A stretch of DNA of 64,000 nucleotides, taken from positions 5,816,368 through 5,880,367 of the forward strand of contig NC_059481.1 of NCBI RefSeq assembly GCF_018139145.2, in the 5' to 3' direction. How positions within the stretch are numbered: the first letter of the stretch is position 1; each line of letters starts with the position of its first letter. Positions 48,801-59,812 of this stretch are shown one piece after another. The translations under genes and the position numbers were made by a program. The notes under the pieces were generated by a model. The model had not been told where the DNA came from. It searched no databases and saw only the letters and a list, made by a program, of their open reading frames with translations. This stretch comes from Gymnogyps californianus (lineage: Eukaryota > Chordata > Aves > Accipitriformes > Cathartidae).

Positions 48801-51800
48801 TCCAGCTATCTAAGAGATTTATCCAAGGAGACAAAACCCAGATTGCTTGCTGCTAATCCGGTGCTTTACAAACAAGATTTTAATTTTTATTCCCTTTACT
48901 TGTTTTTCAAAAAATCAGGCAGATATACAATGGGATGGTTTCTTCCCGTAAATAATTAAGCCCATTGTAAACAATGTCAGTAGAAAGTAGTCTTGAGATT
49001 CATTTAGTTTTAAGTACCTACTCATCTTTTCTTTTTGAAAACAATGTCATGTCCCAAGCAGTTTGAATGCTCATAAATCATGTTAGTAGGATGGGGGAAA
49101 TTATTCCAAACCTACTCTGTTAGGCTTTTACATTTCTTCTCAAAACTTGTTTGATGTCCCAAAGACTATCTAAAGGAAGAAGTTGTCCTTTAGCTTGATT
49201 CATAGCAAGTGGCCGTAAGGTCGGTGTAGCAGATCCTGTTTGTATTTCTCTTCACATTAGCAGAGTTGCTTGTGTGCATCAAACGTGCAAGTGGTTCCTG
49301 TCACCGAATGCAGCCAGGCTGAGCTGCTTCTGTGCAATACCTTTCTGATAACATTGCAGAAAAACTCTTCCCTCCTTTAATATGGGCCAGTAAGGAAATT
49401 AGGTCTGTCAGTGAAGCTATGCTTATTACTACTACTCAAAATGATATTCTTTTCATGATGAGATTGGGTATTTGAACAACCTAATCAAACAGGATTTAAC
49501 ATGACCTGGAAGAATAAAAAGCATTCCCATCCAAAAAAAAAAAAAGTTGAGTGTAAATACTGTGGGTTTTTTCAGGGAAAATAGCATATAGTAATAGAAC
49601 ACAAGAAGAAACTGAAGGACTGTGTTCTTAAAGAGAAAATATCTGTAGCACTGAAGGAATGAAAATAAGCATGTATTTGTTTACTTGTCTGCTAATGCCA
49701 TCACAGTAGTTCCAAGTACATTGTTCAGTTGAATTAAAGAACCCACCTAAATATTTTAAGGCATTGTTTATTAACAGTAACTGGTTTTGATGTCAGAGAG
49801 GGTAAATTAATTTGGTTACACAATTTATCAGACGCTGCTAAATGTTGTGGATGTTATTAGTTATGAAGTAACCAACAGTCTGGCAATTTATTAAGTCTCA
49901 GGACATTGCATAAATAGTCCTAGATGAGAAAAATAATCTCCAGTTCAGAAGGTGAGTATCCAGTCTGATGCTCTGGACCCATGTCCTGCCACCATGTGAA
50001 ATGGGGCCGTGCCAGGCAGCCAAGTGCTACGAATGTATTGGTGAAACTTCAGCCTGCCCTCTACAAAAGCCAGCAGAAACAGGCTTTGTGGTAGGAGTTA
50101 AAAGGACCAAAGTGGGCTGGAATCCACCCCAAAGCAGTGGGCACTGGACATATCACCGAGTGCTCTTTAGACTCCTGAACAGCCTGTAACAGTCACAGTT
50201 ATGTCTCTCGTGTCCTTTCCAAATGATCTGATACTAAGCTGGTAAAGGGCTTAAATCTGTCCAAAGTGAGCCCTGTGATACCTGTCGGCTCGCAGCTGGC
50301 TGCCTGAGCTGGGGCTCTCTCTGCTGCTGGGCAGGCATTGCCTTCACACGCCTGTTCCCTGTGTAAGGCCCAGCTAGTGCAGCTTCTTCCCGTAGACGCT
50401 GCTGGAGAACAGCAGCTCCTGACCACCGTGCTGATTGCAGAGCTCTTTTCCAGGGAAAGGGGGCTTTGCACTTTGGTGTTTAGATGAAGGTAATGTTTCT
50501 TACTGGATTCAGGAAGCTATCCATGTTTTCTTTATGAAGCTGAAGAGCACCTCAGAATAACATTAGCAATAGGTAAATCTGTATAAGCTCTCGCTTCTCT
50601 TTTTCCTCTTTTTTTACTGATTACTTTAAACAAATCTTCATTTAGTTTTTTTTAATGAAAGCATTTTTCTCTGTAGTGAATCTGTCAAATTAAATTGACA
50701 TGTCATGTAATTGCTTTATGGTTTGCAGGGTTTTTCCTTGTTTTAAGTTGATGCAGAAGGTGTATTTTGATGCTGTTACGCTGTGATGGATGAAAAAACT
50801 GCGCTGACTTTTATCCAGGAGAGGGAAGCGCGTTGTTTTCTTTCAAGGGCTGTGGATCAATTGGTACTGGCTACTTACAGAAGTAATACCATGAAAGTTG
50901 GGAAGAACTCCTCTTTGATACTTGAGTCTTTCTATTTCAGTTGGTACAATAATGGGCTTTTGAATTAAAGGTTTGTTAAAGCTTGTATCTATTTCAGAGT
51001 ATTGACAGCCAAAGCAGACTTGCTGAGCCAAAATTTATATGTTTATCCAAGCCTGTTAAAATCAGAATTTATGTTGACTGTACTAATGTCTAAGCTTTAA
51101 TACCACTTTTATATAGAAGGCTTCTATTTGAATTTTCAGTGAAGTAAATTTCTTTACAATATGCCTTTGAGTTATGATTTATAACTGGATTCATATAAAT
51201 AAATGCTTTCAGCCAAATGCTGTTGAACTAATTCCATTTTGAAGTCATTAATTATATTTAGCTCATTGAAAAAAGAAGGGGGGAAGGCATCAACTAACCC
51301 TATATAAAAGTGACAACAGAATTGTTTTGTGAAAAGGCTTTTGGGCCTCTTAAGCTATGAAGAGCTTGTTTGGTTTGTTGGGTTGGTTGTTGTTTTTTTA
51401 ATCAAAGAAGTGTGAACAGAAGCTAGATAATGCATTGCTATACTGCAAAGATAATTCATTTTGAACAGATGTTAGTACACTTAATGCTTTTTGCTTTTAT
51501 CATGTTAAGGTCTTTGGCTTTGCAATAAAAATCTGGCTATGCAGTGAGCCTACTAGTTTGTACATTAAAAAACCCCCTGTTTTTTGATGGTAAATCCATT
51601 AACTCTTGTCAGATTGGTAAATTTTCAAGGTAAATTTCTTCTGATGTATGTTCCATTGAATAATTGGTTTGCTACATTCAAACAACTTAATGTAAGAAAG
51701 AGATGTTACAGCTTTGACTCCTTATAATACATATATTGTGTGAAGCTTACGATAAAGTGCTAACCGATCATCAAAACTAAAATCTAGATGCAACCAAAAC

Positions 51801-53431
51801 GTAGTGGATTTTAATGCAATTTTTGTGAGCCTGCTCATTATGCTTTATTAATAGGATTCCTTTTTGTCTTTTCGGGAGTTTGAGAGAGAAAATAATAAAC
51901 GTAAGCATTGCTGATTGCAGTTTCCCCAAGACAGATTGGGAAATAAGTAGTGTATATATTTTAGACTGGAGTGTGGTACTTTTGCCATTTCCATCTTTAT
52001 CCTTCCATTTTGGTTATTCCATTTAGGTGGATGCAAGAATTTTCCTCCTTGGAATTCACATCGCCCTGGGATCGTATAGGCTGCACGCAGAACTGTCATC
52101 TCGCTGAACTGCTGTGTAATTGCCTGATCCTCTTTCCTTTGCTGTCTAGTTTCTCATTTCTTTCATTTCATGACTTTCATTTCTTCTCCTTCATGTTAAC
52201 ATTCTTCATGTCTAATTCACTTTCTTGTGTTCTTCTTTCAGCCTCTTTTGAAAGCAAACTGCCAGTGCCTTATTTAATCTCTTTATCAGTGTAGTGAGGG
52301 GTAACAACACGACTATACGTTTTAGGCCCTTTATAGCCAGCTGTTTCAGATCATCATGAAAGAACGAAAGATAGAGCCCTCTAGGACACCTCTGTGCTTT
52401 ACCTTTCTAACACTGCACGCTCAGTTCTTCAAGAGATCTTTGTTCCTTTAGTAGCCTTCTGGAACAGTTCCAAGCGCACCAGAGGGTTGTGACAACTGGA
52501 AGAAACCGTCTCTCCAGATGGGCTTTAATTGTCTTTCCATCTACCAAAATTCATGTCTGGTCTCTAAAGCCGTGCTCCCCGCCCCTCACCCCCGAAACAT
52601 TTCTGACTTTATTACCACCTTTTGGCAGTCTGCGCCAGGGACACCAGCAGGCGCTCATTGGCACGCTGAGGAAACTTAATTTGTTCTTGCCTGTTGTTTT
52701 ACTTGGAGAGAAACTGCTGCTCTCAGATTCGCAGTGTTGGAGGAAAGAGATGTGGAATTATCATGCCAAGCTGCTGCAGTATCTAAAACATTTGATTTTG
52801 TATCATGAGCTCCCTAAACATATACAAACTGTTCTGGTTACCAGCATGATTAATAACAAATCAACCACAGGCTAGATTTTAGGAAGGTGTCGTTGAAACC
52901 TCTGCCTTGCTCACAGATTGCCTAGTAAATTTGAGTTTATTAAAATGAACTAGAGGGAAGCAAGAAAGCTGTATGGAATTACTCTTAAACAAGTTCTTTT
53001 ACAAAACAGAGCAGTTGTCATCTAAATCACATATGAGGTACACAAAACCTTACAGTGCCATACAGGTACACAAAACAATTGCAGTGAAGTGAGCTGGTCA
53101 ACAAGTTTTGGAACTAAATGGTAGGGAGCAAGGAAAATGCAAAAGAATATACAATTTTGTATTTCCATTAAAGATCCTTGGAACAGGGACCATCTTTTTA
53201 TCTGCATTTATACATATTATTTTTTGTGTGTATGAGGTCCTCATCCAAAACTGTGGTTCCTCAGCTCTACTATAGTGACAGTGGTAAACAAGCTATCTGT
53301 CTGTCCTTCCCTCTTATTTAAGTGATTTTCAAAACTGCTAACTTTATCTTCAAGAGGAGAACCTAATGCTGGTATGTTTGTTAACACAGGTAGCCAGTAG
53401 ACATTATTTCTTGCATATCAGGTTGCTTAGA
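45833..53431 (+). other. RORA: RORA4 intron 1, middle part; no gene seen
   Basis: AT-rich intron-like DNA. It includes a C-rich run interrupted by one G (48163-48177), a 13-base A tract (49533-49545) and a modest GC-rich patch at about 50280-50460 with composition-driven open frames. A short CR1-like string near 46554 is too small to call. No exon or RNA gene was found. Confidence 0.45.
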
Positions 53432-53620
53432 ACAGTGGTCTCCAAACTTTTTTGATCACGCACCCCTATCATTAAAAAAATAGATAAATTTGAGTATGCA
53501 CTCCCAATGTAGGTATATTTATTTATAAATTATATGCATGTACAACTGTAGTAGTATTATGTACATTATAAAACATGCACAAAAATAGAAATTAAAAAAG
53601 AATAAGATAGAGATGATGAT
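53432..53620 (+). mobile_element. hAT-type DNA transposon end (relic)
   Basis: The stretch opens with CAGTGGTCTCCAAACTTTTT and continues through GATCACGCACCCCT. This resembles the terminal inverted repeat and subterminal part of hAT/Charlie-type elements (C-A-G-x-G-G-x-x-x-x-C-A-A-A-C, then C-A-C-G-x-A-C-C-C-C). What follows is A- and T-rich. I did not find the matching inverted end, so this is one end of a decayed or broken element, and the right limit is a guess. Confidence 0.45.
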
Positions 53621-56600
53621 TTTCGAGGTCCATGTACTAGAAACATGGATGAACTGGACTGTGTATAGTAAGGTGTACCTTTATATTCGCTACCTAACTC
53701 TTCCTGTAAGAGTGAATGGAAGTTGAGGTGGGGGAGTTCCCATGGGTGGCTAGTAGGCTATAAAATCACTACATCTAATAAAATCTACTAGATAAATCAA
53801 TCGATCGTGAATGTCTTGAACAGTTTTGGAAGATGTTCTTTTCAGTTTTCATGAATTCGTTGCAGTTTCTTGACAAACTACTGACTCATGATAACATGGA
53901 TTTTCCACTCATCCATGAGAAGCATAATTCATACTGGAAAATGCTTTCTTTTTTAAATTATGCACTTTATGGTGTGTTTCCATTTTCTGCCCTCCCCTCT
54001 CCCTTTGCCCAGCTCTGGCTTTTGGAAACGGATATAGCTGATTCTCGGCTATCATTTAAAAATATTCCTGGTGTTTTTACTCATGGCTATAGCTTGGAAA
54101 TGTATTGTGATTCCATGCATCTAACCCGTGGCTTATCTTGTTTCTGAAACAAAGGAATCTGCAGACTCGATTCAGAAACTACCTGTGGGTAATACCAGGG
54201 AAAGCGTATCCTGCAAACTGCATCATTCCTTCGTACTTCCTTGCCCTTCTAATGGCTTCATCATTTCTCTCCCTCACAGAACTGTCCTGTGAAATGCGTA
54301 CGCCACCAGGCAGTTCATATTTAGCTATCATGTCTCTCATGATTCAAAGCTATATCGGAAGTCAAAGCATGAACATAGCTTCTCTTTCAATGCTAATTAA
54401 AGCTAAAAGGAGCATCTGCTTGCACAGTGATCACGCTACATGAAAATATGTTTCTTTGTCACTAGCTGGTATGTGAAACCTGAGTGGGCTGCTTACAGAA
54501 ACCTGTCACGGTTTTTTTATGCTTGATCACTACTTCCCCAGAGCTTCACTGCTAATCAAATAAATGTTTCAATTCAAACAATTCTTTGGTCTCCCTCCCC
54601 TTCCCTCCATTTCTCAGTTTCCAAAAGACCTCCAAGAAGAGCTTTGCCATGAACTGTTGAAGCCATTTGCTATGTGACACAGAGTTAACTGGTTTTGTAT
54701 TGGCATCTTGCTTCAGTTGAATGTGGTGATTATGAGAGTGCTTCTGTCTCTTGTCTTTTACACCTGAAATTACCGAAGATAAACTAAAAACCAAATAGAA
54801 CAGCTCAAACTTATTTGTTAAAAATTTTATGACTTTCTGTGTCCGTATGTACGCTTGCTTCTTCCTTGTTTTGTACCTTTTTTTATTAAATACTCGAGGG
54901 TTGGCAATGCTGTGAAGTAGACCGGTGAAACATAAATATTAATTGTGGTAGGAATATTGTCTAGAATCTCATCCTTGTTTTACTTGAAAATAATACTCAA
55001 TTGTCTTGGCCATGCTGGAACAAAGACCTAGGGGATGTGCATTTGTTTGGCTGCAACTTTATTAACACATTTGGGAACAGTGCCCAGCAATAAATCATAT
55101 ACTGTGAGTCATTGCTTATTCCTTGATCGTTCCTACCTCTTTGGGAGAGCTGCCGTCAGCCTTCCCCCTCCCAGCCTGGCATCCCTCCTATTGCAGGGCC
55201 ACCACAGCTTTCTTGTGTATTAGGGCTAGGTGGAGGTTGGTGAAAAGGGAGGGTCGTTTCCCCGCTGCCCCAGATGGTAGGAGCCGCAACTGCTTTTTCA
55301 CAGCTTTCTCAGAGAACCACTGCTGGCCTTGCTTGGTTTATTTTTCCTCTCTGGCAACGAGAAAAGCCGTGGGAATGTATTTAAGATGGGTACCACCTAG
55401 GAGTGGCAAGCCCTGTACCTTCCCACTGCTCTTCCTGGGTAACACCTAATTTTGGAGGATCACTGACATCAGATAAGTGGCTAGTAATCCTTTGTTTGCA
55501 TAGGCTCCATTAAACTGCTCTCTTCGGTTTTGGGAAGACTTTAAATTTTAAGGGCAAAGATGAAAATTACAGCCCAGTTTGGTAATGCTTGTTTTCCGAC
55601 TCCTCTCACTCGGGCAGTCACACACATAAGAGATCTATCAGCCCTGTTACTCTGGATTATGACTGTAGTTTCTGCCTGGAATAGGTATTTGGCTCTTTTC
55701 TGCTGCCTCCACTTGCAAAGTAAAAGTATATTGGTCAAAAAATTCCCCATCGTTAAGCTCACTGAGACAAGTGCAAAATAGCTGAATGGTTTGAAAGGTT
55801 AGTATTGTTGCCTTACTGGGAGGATTCAGAGCTGCACCGTCAGTAGCAAAATACTACTTTAATGCCCTAATAGTGTATATTTCAAAAATGGATAGTCTAA
55901 TTTAGCAGGGGTATGTCTAGTTTCTTATGGCAAGGAGCACTTCTCCCCACCCCGACATAAAAAAGTTATTCCAAATACTTAAAAATTGCAGTATTGTAAT
56001 GGTTGTATTTCCTCTGGAATAACTTACGTTCTTTTCTGTGTAAAGATGATAAACTACACTTGATGGGACTAAGATGTAAGCAGGCTGGAACTCGACTGAA
56101 GTGTAGTGATGGCAGAGTCCCAGCCGTAGGACTGTATGAAGGTATGAGGGAAGCCCTGGTCATGTTTTAGCTCTGTATTGTATATTCTGGGATGGAAATG
56201 TGAAGGAGCAGACAGGCCCTCCTCCCTTATGTAACACTGCACACAATGTGGAGTTGAATATATGTTTTAGAAAAGTAATGGTGTTGATTAGTTGGTCATG
56301 AAATCATAGGCAATTTATTTTTTTTTAAATAAACTTAATAACAATTTTTGTGCATGCTGATTTTGAATGTCATTAGTGTTGCAACAGAGCTTTTGATGGA
56401 TTAATTACATCACCTGTGAGCAAACACAAGACAAACAAAGATGAAGTTCACCTGAGCTTTGACTGAGAAACTCAAAAATTATAGTTTGTTACCTGTGTTC
56501 TGAGGATTTTCGTCAGCTGCTCTTACTGCTCAGATATTTGCCTTATAGTGAGACAGTAATGTTGTTACATTTGAAATGAAGCAAGTGAATTCACTGGTGC

Positions 56601-57244
56601 ACAGCAACAGTGACAAATCCATTTTCCATTACTGGATTATGGTCTTAAAATCAAAGGCAGAAATTATTATTTAGTTCCTATAATCAGTAAGCTGCTATGT
56701 TTCAAAGAAAACTAGAAATATTTGGTATGTGGGCTAGGTGGTAACTTATGACAGAGGTTCAGCTGTTGTTTGAAAGCATAGTTCAGCTCCTGCTTGTACA
56801 GTCACTTTTCAGTGGCTCCTGAAAACCGTAATTGCAGACTTAGTAAAAACTTTATCTTGTTTGTGTCCTTCAATATTGACTATTTGAATTTATGTGTGTT
56901 TGAAAATTACATGAGCTTAAAAGGTTTGATACTTTTAGGTTAAGTAAATCATGTGATAGTGAAGACTGTAGATCTGTCAAGTTATATCCTGTACCATTTA
57001 AAGGAAAGGGAAAAAAAGAAAGCTAAGATTCGTGGTTTAGTCTCTTCTCATTTTAGCCTCTTTTGTCAGTGTAGGCAGAACAAGAATTAGTAATGTTTGG
57101 TCCTCTTTCTAGTCTGTTTCTGGTCATTCTAGTATGAAAACTGTTTAATTTGTTTTGTACTTGAGTTTTGTGCGTAGATATTGCACTGGTGTATGAAAAC
57201 TAGAAAATGAAGTTGTTTGTGGACTTTATTCCATGTTCTAAGCA
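53621..57244 (+). other. RORA: RORA4 intron 1; no gene seen
   Basis: AT-rich intron-like sequence. Open frames up to about 108 codons occur (for example near 55123-55449) but none has a domain, a protein-like pattern or convincing splice context. No RNA gene or clear transposon was recognised. Confidence 0.45.
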
Positions 57245-57315
57245 CAAGCCAGATACTAGGCACTGTATAAACACAGGAAAAATATATTAGCTACCCTCTT
57301 GAGCTTACATCTGAA
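57245..57315 (-). mobile_element. Ancient amniote SINE/LINE tail fragment (MIR-like)
   Basis: The + strand reads ACTAGGCACTGTATAAACAC and, after a short gap, CTCTTGAGCTTACATCT. This pair (GCTAGGCRCTGTACAAACAC ... GAGCTTACARTCT) is a familiar piece of old sauropsid and amniote MIR-related repeats in reverse orientation. It may be the far end of the element whose tRNA-like part lies near 57.82-57.95 kb. Confidence 0.5.
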
Positions 57316-57821
57316 CATATATGATAATCAACATGGCTTTTGTAGAACTGTCTTTGCATTCTCCAGCAACTTGTAAATGTGTATTTGTGGAAAACAGGGT
57401 GTCCACCATTAAACTCTTTGTTCCAAGCTTACTAAATGTTTCAGAATTTCTTCACTAAAATTTTGTCAAGATAACACTTATAAATTGTGCTGAAAACTGA
57501 TGGTGGCATTTTATTCCAAATAAAACTAAATGTAGGAGATGCCCCACGTTGTATGAAATCCTTACGATATGTTACCAAGAAGTACACATTCTTAAAAAAA
57601 AAAACAAAACTTTGTGGAATTCAATAAACTTGGTTTTCTGGAATTGTATGCAGATTCTATCATTGCTTCTGGAATGCGCTCTTTCCCTGGGCCAGGGTTG
57701 CCAGACAGAGCCCTCTGACAATCTCTTTATCTGTAGGGTTGTCTATAATGTTAATTAGTGAACTCTTTGAAAAACCGGCTTCCACAAGTTAATTTATGCA
57801 TAAAACATCACTGAAGGATGT

Positions 57822-57945
57822 GTTTTACCTGTTTCACAAGTAGGGGACTGAAGTATAGCTTAAGAGACTTGGCTTGGGCCACACAAGAAGCCTGTGTCAT
57901 AGCCAGGAATCAACAGATTCACATTTCATTGCCTAACCACAAGAC
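57822..57945 (-). mobile_element. MIR-type SINE relic
   Basis: In reverse orientation this follows the MIR pattern closely: a TTTACCTGTTTCACAAGTAG segment (MIR TTTACAGATGAGG), GGGACTGAAGTATAGCTTAAG (trimmed here to the idea of AACTGAGGCACAGAG-TTAAG), GACTTGGCTTGGGCCACACA, AGCCAGGAATCAA, and a CCTAACCACAAGAC end that mirrors the tRNA-like head of the SINE. MIR was active in early amniotes, so the copy is very old. Confidence 0.7.
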
Positions 57946-58559
57946 TTCAGAAAATAAAAAGTTGAACAAAAGCAGATGCAACACTGAGGATTTGAGTCTT
58001 GGGTACAATTTACAGGGTGCTTAACTCTCTGCCCATAAAACTGGAGGGATCTGCTTTGGAAGGCCAATAATGCTTATGCATTCCTAGCAATTTAATTGCA
58101 AACTGCCGGACTGGCTGCAGAGATTACAGCCTGCCTTGTGTTTCAGTGGTCTTCAGTGCAAATCCAGATAGTGCAGGATTTTCACTTTCTACTGACACTT
58201 TTTTTTTTTATCCCACTGATACAAAGTCATAATAATGATTATTTAGGGCTGATCCCCTGGCCTAGAAGACCGAGGAAAGGGAATTTCAGTGTTACACCTT
58301 TTCCAGGGATTTTTAGAATTGTCAGCCCAATGTCTCAAAATCATAAGGCAGGAGCTAAAATCCTGAGGTTGGTATTTCAACTTTAAAGCTTTCTTTGGCA
58401 GATTCTTATTTTCCTTATGTTTGTGTTTGGTTTTTGAATATGTGCTCTCTAATCTAGCAAGGACATAGTAAGCTCTTGAGACGTAATAAGCTCAATAAGA
58501 CTTGAAACACTGTTTATCGAGTTAAGTATTTATGTGGCTTCTATTCCTATTGATGTATC

Positions 58560-58690
58560 CAAGCACAATACAGTATTTAATGGATCCTCACAGATAGGAA
58601 GCCTCCAATTCTAATATTCTACAGGTATAACCTGAATTACAGAAAGGGATGTGCCCAGCTCCATGAAGCTATTTCATCATTTAACTCCTG
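58560..58690 (-). mobile_element. MIR-type SINE relic
   Basis: Reads in reverse MIR order: ATTTAATGGATCCTCACA, GATAGGAAG, TAATATTCTACAGGTATAAC, CTGAATTACAGAAAGGG and TGTGCCCAGCTCCATGAAG. These match the core (ATTTAATCCTCACA ... CATTTTACAGATGAGG ... ACTGAGGCACAGAGAGG ... TTGCCCAAGGTCACACAG) in order and spacing. It may form one disrupted element with the next relic. Confidence 0.65.
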
Positions 58691-58733
58691 GTGTTTTCAG
58701 TGAGACCTACACATCTTACAGCAGTTCGATGCA

Positions 58734-58760
58734 CACGTGACTCTGTCATAGTCACGTGAC
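58734..58760. promoter_or_regulatory. Pair of CACGTG E-boxes, one in a GTCACGTGAC palindrome
   Basis: CACGTG occurs at 58734-58739 and again at 58753-58758; both are followed by ACT. The second lies in the full palindrome GTCACGTGAC (58751-58760), the optimal form for USF and TFE/MITF-type bHLH-zip factors and compatible with CLOCK-BMAL1. The two copies are 19 bases apart from start to start. Function is inferred from motif identity only. Confidence 0.35.
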
Positions 58761-58858
58761 TTGCCCTGGCTCACACACACAATCCCTCTGACAGCACAGG
58801 GACTTGAAGTCAGATCTTCTCAATCCCGTAGTAGCAATCCTGCGTTAGCCCGAGAGGA
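58745..58858 (-). mobile_element. MIR-type SINE relic (tRNA-related half)
   Basis: GTGACTTGCCCTGGCTCACA (from 58756), CTGACAGCACAGGGACTTGA, AGTCAGATCTTCTCAATCCC and GCAATCCTGCG fit the reverse of the MIR 5' half (GTGACTTGCCCAAGGTCACACAG ... GGGATTCGAACCCAGGTCT ... CCGTGCTC). The left edge overlaps a perfect GTCACGTGAC palindrome. It may be a second part, or a partial repeat, of the element at 58.56-58.69 kb. Confidence 0.6.
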
Positions 58859-59446
58859 AGAAACGTTTCCCGTATTCCTCTGAAGGAAGGCAGGAAAATT
58901 CAGGCTAGAAGGAAAGGGCAGATTTTAACTGTAAGGAAAACAAGCTGTTGGAACAATTTCTTTTAGAATTGGGGTGCGTTTTCTATCGCTCGATGGCTCT
59001 ATGTGCGTAATAATGGCACTTTAAAAAGAAGTGCCTTCTAGTACTACTGGTGTGTATGGGCATCGTACAAAACCCGCTGGGTGATATTCCATCGTTTCTA
59101 TCACGCTGAAGGTGACATTTCATTGTAACGTTACCTGCCACCCTTATGTTTCTGTTTCTGTAAACTTTTCCTTAACTGACCCCATCGTTCTGATGCTGGA
59201 AGCAATGTGTTCACAGAATTTCTTTCAGTCCTAATCCTGTGATATTTTGTATCATGCAGTTGTAGCTCTTACAGTCAGAAATTTTGGAATTGGGAATATG
59301 AGGAAGGAGAATGGGATACAGTCTATCCCTAAATGTTGTACAGCTAAATTAACACATTGGTCAACTATCCTTCCACAGTGCAATTATTTTTGCACATACA
59401 GAAGACACCTCCCCGTAAATTCCTTGTGACATAAGGTTTCTGACTA

Positions 59447-59457
59447 AAATTAGGTCA
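59447..59457 (+). promoter_or_regulatory. Perfect RORE / Rev-Erb element
   Basis: AAATTAGGTCA fits the ROR and Rev-Erb consensus WAWNTRGGTCA at every position. It lies about 25 kb downstream of the RORA4 first exon, in its inferred intron. By base-count reasoning about one such match is expected by chance on both strands of 64 kb, so its significance rests on conservation or binding data. Confidence 0.3.
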
Positions 59458-59724
59458 TAGCTATTTAATTGCTCAGGTGTCCACCCACGAGGGAGATGCA
59501 GAGAGCTCTTTCAATTCCTTGCATTCAAGTGAGTAGCAGTTACTCTCATTTATCCTCTAAGGAAATAGTCCACCAAAAATAATACGTTGATTCCTTAGCC
59601 CCTCCCTGTCACTAATCACTCAGCTCTTGCAGCTACGTACTGACTTGGCCCTCAGCACCAGAGTGCCCAAGTACCTCAGTCATTAATTTTCAACTTACGA
59701 CACTTTGGTGATGTAAGAAAGCGT

Positions 59725-59812
59725 TGTCCTCATTTCACAGCTGAGGAATTGACACATCAAATAAGTGACTTGCTTAAAGTTTCACAGCAATACTGGACAT
59801 AGAAACCAATGA
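59725..59812 (-). mobile_element. MIR-type SINE relic
   Basis: GTCCTCATTTCACAGCTGAG, GAATTGACACATCAAATAAG, TGACTTGCTTAAAGTTTCAC and AGCAATACTGGACATAGAAACC match the reverse MIR core (CCCATTTTACAGATGAGG ... AACTGAGGCACAGAGAGGTTAAG ... TGACTTGCCCAAGGTCACACAG ... AGTGGCAGAGCC) without large gaps. Confidence 0.7.

Noticed and set aside
50199..50471. 90-codon minus-strand frame in a GC-richer patch
   Set aside because: Ala/Ser/Thr/Cys-rich artefact of local composition; nothing supports it as an exon.
52489..52875. 128-codon + strand frame
   Set aside because: Composition looks random; no motif or splice context.
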